A stretch of 64,000 nt of DNA. Source: JBCCSZ01 sp039821145 (GTDB lineage Bacteria > Bacteroidota > Bacteroidia > Chitinophagales > Saprospiraceae). Location of the stretch: positions 15,712 through 79,711 of the forward strand of contig JBCBOS010000034.1 in the NCBI GenBank assembly GCA_039821145.1, in the 5' to 3' direction. Each line of letters opens with the position of its first letter. The first letter of the stretch is position 1. The notes below the pieces were generated by a model that did no database searches, was not told the DNA's origin, and was given only the letters and a program-made list of their open reading frames with translations. Positions 29,201 through 35,633 of the stretch are shown piece after piece. Both the position numbers and the translations under genes were made by a program.

Positions 29201-30424
29201 TCCCCGGTACAATTCTACGGTATGAGTGGCCCGACAAATCACAGGATCTGTTCCCGTCAAACAGGTATCGCAAGTAATGGTCTGTTCAAATCTGTAAAAG
29301 TCTGCATCTGGGTCGAGAAAGGCCTGAAAAATACCGGGGTTGGAGGCATCAGGAAGAATGGTAGTGGGAGGCCCAGATGTAGTCTGCCAGTCCGATACTT
29401 CACAATCAGGTCCGACATCCTGCGATTCCAAATTGAAGACATCCGGAAAATCCTCACAGAATAAAAATCTTTGCAAAATGGAAAACTGATCGATGTCTGT
29501 AACACAGATGTAAAAGGTAATGCTGGCCGTTCCTCCTACACAGGGAGGGTCTGCATCTACGGTGTACTCAAGGGTATACCAACCCGTATCTTCGAAGGTA
29601 GCGTCAATGGCATCATCTGTCCCCAAAGGAAAGTCAATGGTTGGCTGATTCGTTCCGGGAATGCTCGTAAAGACAAAGGAAGTGGTACTGTTACAACCAT
29701 AACGAGAGCCTCCAAAACGAGCTGTTCGGCCACAAATACGAGCACCATCTCCTACGCCAAAAGTAAACCTCACGTCTGGATCGGTCCCGTTGAAAAAGAT
29801 CAATACTGAATCAGTTGTCGAACAACCTTGATTGGTTACTGTGTAATAAGCCCAAACATTGGGGCAGTTTTCTCCTCGGTAAAAGCCTCTGGTGAAAGTG
29901 GCCTGCGAATTGTCGGCAGAATAGGTCTCGGTGATGTTGTTGTTGTCGCTGAGTACCCAGAAAGCCTCATCTCCGGGGCCCGGAGGGGTTCCGTTGAGTG
30001 TAATGGTGTTGCAAGTAACGACTTCTTCGCCAACAGGAGTATTGGAGGCATCTGAAATCACGGCATTGGCCACAGGCCCCTGGATGAAGACAGTTGTTGA
30101 GTTGGAGACAGGCTCTCCATCGCAATCTCCAGTAATGGTAAAGGTAAAAGTCCCTGTTGTAAAGGTCGTTCCTGAAGCAGGAGTAATGACGGGAGTCAAA
30201 GAAGTGACATCAGAAAATTCAAATTGATCGGCTGGTTCATCGATCCAAAGGATGTTGTCGACATCTCCTTCAATCAGGCCATTGAGTGTAAAAGACGGTT
30301 CGTCGAAACAAATGTACTGGTCACCACCAGCATTGATGCTACAGCTCGACCGCAATACATCTTTTTGGGCAAAGCCCATGCAGCAAACCAGTAACATACA
30401 GCACAAAGCTATACATTTTTTCAT
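26300..30424 (-). CDS. Giant Cys-rich secreted protein with T9SS sorting domain (tandem paralogue 2)
   Basis: 1374 aa from ATG 30424; signal peptide MKKCIALCCMLLVCCMGFAQ. It is colinear with the 21730-25857 product: the same start (SINAGGDQYICFDEPSFTLNG), the same module order, the same paired-cysteine blocks (CCFAINFQNPTLCD, CCVDPEIKFQWCG), DSCCFICEDG, an SprB-like repeat (TYTVTVTDLFGCSTVA) and a T9SS tail (VFPNPANNHLYLSSK ... TSKRVVIVR). The two differ by only one residue in length despite many substitutions, which suggests strong constraint on structure. Function is unknown. The highly regular cysteines imply disulphide-stabilised surface domains. Confidence 0.88.
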   Translation of the reverse strand: MKKCIALCCMLLVCCMGFAQKDVLRSSCSINAGGDQYICFDEPSFTLNGLIEGDVDNILWIDEPADQFEFSDVTSLTPVITPASGTTFTTGTFTFTITGDCDGEPVSNSTTVFIQGPVANAVISDASNTPVGEEVVTCNTITLNGTPPGPGDEAFWVLSDNNNITETYSADNSQATFTRGFYRGENCPNVWAYYTVTNQGCSTTDSVLIFFNGTDPDVRFTFGVGDGARICGRTARFGGSRYGCNSTTSFVFTSIPGTNQPTIDFPLGTDDAIDATFEDTGWYTLEYTVDADPPCVGGTASITFYICVTDIDQFSILQRFLFCEDFPDVFNLESQDVGPDCEVSDWQTTSGPPTTILPDASNPGIFQAFLDPDADFYRFEQTITCDTCLTGTDPVICRATHTVELYRGPDIALDSTILDYACGGTTNFRPWEHIESTGTLGTQSVQAVTIPFGSSINTTTVFNSSAPFDIRDDGTYRFKLWASYTENGVTCSDTTYLVVNVCEAEDPNAGETTTFTTCDTVQLVGSIPSEDCAQLWWQQVGGDMEVEFIGSNTINNPLIHVSIPGTYYLEYSYSRTEDCYLADTLEIVVTDCDTVPCFRVTSLRCVVDEKGDKCYAFELVYEDPGNCSWPLNMTSTTGEIIDFDVVQVIFPNLYVIQGTYKPDPGYKEFCFSLAPKGKCRICGEYSLSACVPLPQCPCVVSDEELLTFTDCMEGEIYCVRYLFDYCGPSGQTIDWVSNNDEYELSSAAEANGGDNIVNQGSNEWLLCFRHIGECDENNTANLDITGTIGKTECTLNQSVDVRCCGCREYEYELTIDTCVANEGQFFHSFTLTVFGVGNAGLPFSLSTNTANLPLYGWNVVDGDLVISGTIFGGQPGTDLCIDIDFADEAICDIEDACVRLTFCCDDVRVSQPQLECAVDGEGNLSYDFTFTVGNASGLAWPFTVFATCGDLTLNPIVQDPGTLNYIVSGTISNLTVEPGGLCCFAINFQNPTLCDTRFCFELPVCNCYENLEVTGPDCIDRESPQFCMTYTFDYFGPPTTGVSIIWYLLNGHDDDLMLSSFTNQTPGATGDEVVEGTNTWEFCWDYIGDCQGTIPMRVKAVMYTNLGIQCCDFDVEKDLECCCVDPEIKFQWCGLGGEQIALMDRVLGSRDKTLEGLMEKWLEAGSGCGEEVTELEKEKLFGEKEIQNDSCCFICEDGRGPIFALDATNCEVFDPSLYMYDWSGSPIYGGGGNQPFIVGEPNATYTVTVTDLFGCSTVASITVDCEEEELPDGGKDKVDKRQSTTDQQQTLQPQDLRVFPNPANNHLYLSSKMLRKGQTISIHDLTGRSMQRLSVNTDGYQRIQIDQLPVGTYFLQLRDPDSRLLTSKRVVIVR

Positions 30425-30986
30425 AAGGTTTTGGATTTGTTGTTTTGATAAAAAGTTAAAAATGATGAAGCATTAGGCCAGTAGATTGTGGCAGGATGTT
30501 TTAGTTCCAGGGCCCTGTCAATCATAGACCGATTAGACAAATCATAGGCATGACAATCCAGTCCACCACTCGTGCACAATCAATTGGCAATCAATGCCTT
30601 CCATGGCAGCACGCAGTGATCAGGGAAAGCTTGCAGCTCTCCGTCAATCGTCAGTTACTATTTTATCTTGGTAATTAAACTAGACTATACAGGCTCGTAC
30701 CTAGGATACAATTATTGATAACATAAGCTCAAAAAAGGTAATGCCAAAAATGGAGTTTAATTCTAAAAAAATATTTTTTTGTTGTTTATTATCCCTAAAG
30801 AAAAGTGTTGAATAAATATAACCACTACAATCTACATCTGCAAATATTTCATCATATATTTTCATCCATTTCCTCAAAGCTGAGCTGCCGAAAAGTCCAA
30901 ATCCGACAGTTCGAAAAAGAATCAGGGCCTAGAAAATCCCAAACCACTGGCAGCTCGTATGTATCCCTAAAATTCATACAATCCAA
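30425..30986. other. Divergent intergenic region, leader of the giant paralogue
   Basis: 562 bases between a minus and a plus gene. It contains the 40-base conserved element (30704-30743) and, beyond it, an AT-rich segment (30745-30860). No sigma-factor gene is present upstream of the anti-sigma-like frame at 30987. Confidence 0.5.
30704..30743 (-). promoter_or_regulatory. 40-base conserved upstream element, copy 2
   Basis: Matches 26078-26117 at 36 of 40 positions; lies 280 bases upstream of the start codon at 30424. See copy 1 for the layout. Confidence 0.45.
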
Positions 30987-31310
30987 TTGAATATCGATCA
31001 ATACATTGCGTCTGGCAAGTTGGAGGCCTATCTATTGGGAGGGCTTTCTCCACCCGAAATCAGAGAAGTAGAGCAGTTCGCTTCTACTTATCCGATCATC
31101 AGGGAGGAATTGCAAAAAATGGAGGTGGTCATCGAAGTACACGCTCGCTTGGGGGCCATCCGCATACCTCAGAGAGTAGAACAGAAAATACTTCAGAAAA
31201 TCAGCCATCTTTCCAGGCAAGCAGCCCTGCAAAAGACCAAACAAAAAAGGCGATTGTCCCTATTGCTGTTGCTGATCCTAATGGCACTGTTGTGGCTGAC
31301 CCATTTCTGA
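30987..31310 (+). CDS. Anti-sigma-factor-like single-pass membrane protein, orphan
   Basis: 107 aa if the TTG at 30987 is the start; no in-frame ATG is near. The N-terminus (NIDQYIASGKLEAYLLGGLSPPE ... VEQFASTYPIIREELQKME) is the helical pattern of RskA-like anti-sigma factors, which hold an ECF sigma factor at the membrane. A lysine/arginine-rich stretch and one helix (LSLLLLLILMALLWLTHF) end the protein, with almost nothing outside. This is shorter than typical family members, which have a periplasmic domain after the helix. There is no sigma gene next to it. It may be a truncated remnant or a partner for a distant sigma factor. The TTG start is unusual for this group. Confidence 0.6.
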   Translation: MNIDQYIASGKLEAYLLGGLSPPEIREVEQFASTYPIIREELQKMEVVIEVHARLGAIRIPQRVEQKILQKISHLSRQAALQKTKQKRRLSLLLLLILMALLWLTHF

Positions 31311-31337
31311 TCGAGATGACCCAGCGCAACTGTCTCG

Positions 31338-31781
31338 TCATTTCTTACTTTTGATCACGATGACGCCATTGGCTCCTTGCGAACCATAAAAGGCTGTCTC
31401 GGAAGCATCTTTCAATACCGTGACCGATTTGATGTCATTGACATTGATCAGCCCGGCAACCGTCCCCAGATCGCGACCAACCTGGTTGCCATCCAAGATG
31501 AAAAGTGGCTCTGCACTGGAATTCAGCGTGGTACCAACCCCCCGGATGCGAACAGAGACATTGGAGCCACTTCCGCGTACAATGACACCGGGAACCTTGC
31601 GCAGGTACTGGTCCAGCGTTTGGTCTGGCTTGACGTCGTTGATGACATCCTTCTTGGTGGCAGAAATGTCTTGCACTGCTAGATTGTCGGATTTGTCACT
31701 GCTGGTCTTGGTACTTTTTTTCGAACCAGAACAGGCAGTCCCCAATAAGACGATGGTACAAAGTAAAATTAACATTCTCAT
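31338..31781 (-). CDS. Lipoprotein consisting of a TonB-receptor plug domain
   Basis: 147 aa from ATG 31781. A lipoprotein signal (MRMLILLCTIVLLGTAC, lipid on C17) and a Ser/Lys-rich linker precede a plug domain: TLDQYLRKVPGVIVRGSGSN, VSVRIRGVGTTLN, PLFILDGNQV, then INVNDIKSVTVLKDASETAF and YGSQGANGVIVIKSKK. These are the hallmarks of the SusC/RagA plug, but there is no barrel. Stand-alone plug lipoproteins are known in Bacteroidota; their role is unclear, and modulation of a SusC-type transporter or protein binding is a guess. It is convergent with the anti-sigma-like gene and divergent from the nucleoside hydrolase. Confidence 0.82.
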   Translation of the reverse strand: MRMLILLCTIVLLGTACSGSKKSTKTSSDKSDNLAVQDISATKKDVINDVKPDQTLDQYLRKVPGVIVRGSGSNVSVRIRGVGTTLNSSAEPLFILDGNQVGRDLGTVAGLINVNDIKSVTVLKDASETAFYGSQGANGVIVIKSKK

Positions 31782-31953
31782 GGATGGAGTATTTTGAGTT
31801 TAGGGTATGTATTTCTAAAGACGACACAATTTGCCAAAGGATGCAAACTGCCAAGTATTTATTGGAATATCTCTGGCAAAGCCTCCCGATCGATTGGTAA
31901 AAAAGTTGTACTTTAGATTCAATCAGATATTGTCTAAAGCTAAAAAAACATTC

Positions 31954-32979
31954 GTGAAATCCAACTACCTCTTCCTAGCAGCCGCCCTTTTGTTACTGGC
32001 ATGTGACGCCAATCCACCATCCAGCACGGAGAATGATTCACCAGAACAAGTGGAGTCCACAGAGCCAAGTCGCCTCCCCATGATATTCGATACCGATGCC
32101 AACAACGAGCTCGACGATCAGCACGCCATGGCCTATTTATTGATGAATCAGCAAACATTCGACGTCAAAGGGATCACTGTCAACGCCACCTACAACGGAG
32201 GAGACATCGACAAGCATTACCAAGAAGCAGAACGAGTGCTCGTCCTCTGCAACGAAAAAGGAAAAATCCCATTGATCAAAGGGGCCAATGCCGATTTTGC
32301 CAGCATTCGGGATCAAATAAAAGAGGAAGACTACGACGGAAAAGCAGCTGTGGACTTCATCATAGAACAGGCAAAAGCTGCCACACCTGAGAAGCCCTTG
32401 ATCATGATGGCGGTTGGAAAATTGACCAACATGGCGCTGGCCGCATTGCACTCGCCCGACATCATCCCCAACGTTCGTCTGGTGTGGCTGGGGTCCAACT
32501 ATCCAGAACCAGGTGAATACAACCAGGACAATGACACCGTGGCAATGAACCATCTTCTCGACACTTCCATTCCTTTCGAGATGGTGACCGTTCGCTATGG
32601 CAAACCATCTGGCACCGATGCTGTCAAGGTGACCAAAGAGGAGGCATTGAAAAACATGCCGGGTAAGGGACCGCAAGCCTCTGAGGCCATTACCGGGCGC
32701 CACGGCGGCAGTTTTCAAAACTTTGGCGATTATTCTGTCAGCTTATTTGAGTACATCGACTACTACGGCGATCCTCCCTCTCGTGCCTTGTTTGACATGG
32801 CAGCAGTGGCCATTGTCAAGAATTCCTCCTGGGCAGAGGTACGCAGCATTCCCGCTCCCATTCTTCGAGACAACAAATGGGTGGAAAGACCCCAAAATAC
32901 CCGACAGATCATGTTGTGGGAAAATTTTGATCGCGACCGCATCATGGCTGATTTCTACCAAAGCCTGGAAACCAACTAA
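31954..32979 (+). CDS. Nucleoside hydrolase family lipoprotein
   Basis: 341 aa from GTG 31954, chosen because it makes a lipobox (residues LLLLAC, C17); the frame is open upstream to 31831. The motif FDTDANNELDD (residues 45-55) is a variant of the calcium-binding DTDxGxDD motif of ribonucleoside hydrolases, with the aspartates kept. MMAVGKLTNMALA and RLVWLGSNY follow in the expected order. Members hydrolyse the N-glycosidic bond of nucleosides, but the extended DTDANNELDD form is typical of a periplasmic subfamily whose substrate is not established. The gene is preceded by a short AT-rich gap and stands alone. Confidence 0.85.
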   Translation: MKSNYLFLAAALLLLACDANPPSSTENDSPEQVESTEPSRLPMIFDTDANNELDDQHAMAYLLMNQQTFDVKGITVNATYNGGDIDKHYQEAERVLVLCNEKGKIPLIKGANADFASIRDQIKEEDYDGKAAVDFIIEQAKAATPEKPLIMMAVGKLTNMALAALHSPDIIPNVRLVWLGSNYPEPGEYNQDNDTVAMNHLLDTSIPFEMVTVRYGKPSGTDAVKVTKEEALKNMPGKGPQASEAITGRHGGSFQNFGDYSVSLFEYIDYYGDPPSRALFDMAAVAIVKNSSWAEVRSIPAPILRDNKWVERPQNTRQIMLWENFDRDRIMADFYQSLETN

Positions 32980-33497
32980 GGCCTCATCCCCAATGGCAAT
33001 GCCTTGCTTTTGAATCAAAAAAAGAAGGCCGGAACACATATCCCGGCCCTTGTCCATCGAGAGCGTGATCACTAATCGACGATCTAGCTCCTATCGAATC
33101 TCTGTTTTTTTTACCTGTCCTAACTAAGTACAACGGGGAGACCAGCTGTAGCCTGGCATTGCCAGAGAGCAAAAGCTTTTGTTACCACCACTGGTTCGTC
33201 CCGTTGTTCTTCATAATAATACTGATAGGGGTATCAATCTTTGGTGTTTCACAATGTTGAAGCTGCCCTCTTTCTTTTCACAACAGCTGCTGAATCATTC
33301 GTCGACCACAGAGAGAAGAAAGAAAAATGGGTGACTTGTTGAGGGCATTTGCAAGTGATCATTACAAGTATCAGAAACTATCGAGTGCATTTCACAGACA
33401 AATTCCGTATCTTGTTAGTACGAAACCACAGGTACACATCATACAAACGTCTGTTTTTCAGTGACTTATTTATATTTTTCTGTTAGACGAAATCAGC
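32980..33497. other. Intergenic region
   Basis: 518 bases, no gene seen. An imperfect hairpin at 33025-33050 (GGCCGG/CCGGCC arms) has a seven-base A-run on its left and so would act as a terminator only on the minus strand, where no gene is visible. Confidence 0.4.
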
Positions 33498-34898
33498 ATG
33501 TACAAGAGCAAACTTTTGCAACTACTGCGCAAACTGTCTCCCGAGGAGTTCAAAGAACTGCGCAAAGCTGTCCAATCCCCCATCTACAAGCCCGGCCCTC
33601 AGCTGATCCGCTTGTACGATTATTTGCGGCCTTGCTACCCGGGCTTCACAGCCCCAAAGTTGGATCGACAAAAGGCATTTCGTCGCTTGTTTCCAGACAA
33701 AGAATTTTCCGATTTGCAGATGCGGGTTTTGATGCGAGAGATGTGCCGAGTGGTAGAGGAGTTTCTCATCATGCTGCAAATCCGCGCTGATCCACTCCAA
33801 AGAAAAAGGCTCTTATCGGAGGCTTATGGACAGAGGGGATTGGTGGAGCAGTTCAAAAAAACAAGCACCCAGCTGTTGAACGATTGGGAAGCCCTGCCCT
33901 ATCGAGACCCAGAATACCACCTCCACAATTTTCAGTTGCAACATCTGCAGCTCAACTTGCTCGACGTTTCTCAAAAGGCAGACAAGCTCCGCCGGACGGC
34001 TGTCTTGCGGATGCACCTACAAGAATTTTTTGAACAGTCAGATCTGATTTTTCAATGTCAGCTGTTGAATCTTGCCAGCATTTACAATCCGGCCAAGCAA
34101 AGCGAGCAAGGCCTGCCAAAGACCTCCTTGCTCCGTTCTCTGTATCAGCACATTTACAAACTGTACAACGCCCATGACGACCAAGACTACTTCCATCTCA
34201 AAGAGTTGTTTTTCGACAACCTGGGTCAGGTGCGCCCCATGCAGGCCAAGGAAGTATTTACCTTTTTGAGCAATTACCTGATCAAGAAGATGTCGGACAA
34301 TGATGCCTTTTACAATCAGTTGCTTTTTGCCCTGTACAAGCAAGGATTGTCCCATGACATTTTGATGGCACAAGATCGGGTAACAGACCACCAATTTTTG
34401 AACATCCTCATCGTGGCGGCCAAGGAAAAGGCATTCCAGTGGGCCGAGCAATTCATTGACACTTCCAAGGACCAACTTTCGGACAATTCGCGGGAGGATG
34501 TGCTTCGACTGGGTCGTGCCTATTTGTTGTTTTACCAACGCAAATTCGAACAATCCATCGATCAATTGGCGGCGCACCTTTTTGGTCATCCCCTGTACCA
34601 GATCAATGCACAAAGTCACATGCTGAAATGCCACTTCGAAATATTCATGGGCGACAATAGCTACTACCATTTGTTGGTGGACAAGAGTCTGGCATTTGGG
34701 CGGCAAATCCGGCGGAGTGACTTTCTCAGCACGCAAAAAAGCAATCGTTATTTGCACTTCAACCAAATGATTCGGAAGATGGCACGCATGCGCATGGAAA
34801 AGAAAAGAGACCGCCACCAAAAGTTGCAAAAGGAAGTGGCCAAGGGCAAAGCCATGCACTCTATGAAATGGATCATCGACAAGATGGGGCAGCTCTGA
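33498..34898 (+). CDS. Unrecognised helical protein, probably cytoplasmic
   Basis: 466 aa from ATG 33498. There is no signal peptide or membrane segment. The sequence is almost entirely predicted helix, rich in Leu, Gln and Lys, starting MYKSKLLQLLRKLSPEEFKELRKAV and ending in a basic helix. The spacing suggests TPR- or HEAT-like solenoid repeats (for example LRLGRAYLLFYQRKFEQSIDQL near 335-355). I do not know a named family. It is a single-gene unit: 500 bases of non-coding DNA lie upstream and a good terminator follows. Confidence 0.75.
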   Translation: MYKSKLLQLLRKLSPEEFKELRKAVQSPIYKPGPQLIRLYDYLRPCYPGFTAPKLDRQKAFRRLFPDKEFSDLQMRVLMREMCRVVEEFLIMLQIRADPLQRKRLLSEAYGQRGLVEQFKKTSTQLLNDWEALPYRDPEYHLHNFQLQHLQLNLLDVSQKADKLRRTAVLRMHLQEFFEQSDLIFQCQLLNLASIYNPAKQSEQGLPKTSLLRSLYQHIYKLYNAHDDQDYFHLKELFFDNLGQVRPMQAKEVFTFLSNYLIKKMSDNDAFYNQLLFALYKQGLSHDILMAQDRVTDHQFLNILIVAAKEKAFQWAEQFIDTSKDQLSDNSREDVLRLGRAYLLFYQRKFEQSIDQLAAHLFGHPLYQINAQSHMLKCHFEIFMGDNSYYHLLVDKSLAFGRQIRRSDFLSTQKSNRYLHFNQMIRKMARMRMEKKRDRHQKLQKEVAKGKAMHSMKWIIDKMGQL

Positions 34899-34960
34899 GT
34901 GCCTCCCATTTTGGATTGCTGAAAAAGAGCAGAGAAGAATTTTTCTCAAAAAGCGATTAG

Positions 34961-34998
34961 AAAAGGTCGGTAGTTTGTGCCAAACCAACCGACCTTTT
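34961..34998 (+). terminator. Intrinsic terminator of the 33498-34898 gene
   Basis: A long stem (about 17 bp with one bulge; AAAAGGTCGGT at 34961 pairs with ACCGACCTTTT ending near 34998) is followed by a T-run. Confidence 0.88.
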
Positions 34999-35633
34999 TG
35001 TATATTTAAGTCCTGGTAGATAAGTCTTGAGGCGTTTTTAGGGGTTCATTTAGAAACGAGTCTGCGAAAAGTACCAAGCACGGTGACGGCTGCATTTTCG
35101 CTTCGCCTTTTCCAGAATGGCCCCGCAGAATTCCCCATCATTTATCGAGTTGATGCCAACTCATTGTCCAGAATTCAACCTTCGACGATCTCTACTTCAA
35201 TGATCGAATCTCCACCATCGGCTCCATCAGAGCCCCCTTTGATCATGTGGGTAACATGTAGTGGTATGCCAAAAGGGCCAAATTGTTGGATTCCGGAGGT
35301 AGTACCATCGTTTTTCAATTGAAACATTTTCATTTTTTAGAAATTTTAAACTTCCCATAAACCGAGAAGCGTGATGAAACAATGAATCGTTTCCGGGCAA
35401 GGATCACCTCAGATTGGGCATGGCAGTGCCTCTGGGCGACCGTGTATTTTTGGTGCCTGTAGATCATAAAACTCCATCCATTCGCATGCGAAATAAGCTG
35501 GTCGGAAACTGATTTTTTATTTGACGATACTTAATTAAAGGAGGAAGGAAAAAGTAATAGGCTGGGGCATTTTTTTTCAAAAAAATTTCAATTGCTTCCC
35601 CTTTTCTCTGTACCCTAATGAAACAACTGCATC
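34999..35633. other. Intergenic region
   Basis: Apart from the possible 52-codon frame on minus (35175-35333) I see no gene. The region just before 35634 is AT-rich and probably holds the promoter for the following two-gene unit. Confidence 0.4.
35175..35333 (-). CDS. Possible small protein of 52 residues
   Basis: An ATG at 35333 opens 52 codons ending in TGA. The N-terminus reads MKMFQLKNDGTTSGIQQFG, and the rest includes IPLHVTHMIKGGSDGADGGD and ends IIEVEIVEG. The start is preceded by an A-rich leader typical of this group. The low-complexity GGSDGADGGD run followed by a beta-like acidic tail looks more protein-like than random DNA, but there is no neighbour on the same strand and no known family. 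It could be a small secreted or peptide-precursor gene, or chance. Confidence 0.35.
   Translation of the reverse strand: MKMFQLKNDGTTSGIQQFGPFGIPLHVTHMIKGGSDGADGGDSIIEVEIVEG

Noticed and set aside
12239..30986. Possible CRISPR array or riboswitch in the long leaders
   Set aside because: No regularly spaced repeats; no class-specific riboswitch core could be recognised.
33025..33050. Hairpin considered as the terminator of the nucleoside hydrolase gene
   Set aside because: Imperfect stem, and its U-tract is on the minus strand, where no gene ends.
34038..34988. Minus-strand open frame over the helical protein gene
   Set aside because: It runs across that gene's terminator and has no features of its own.
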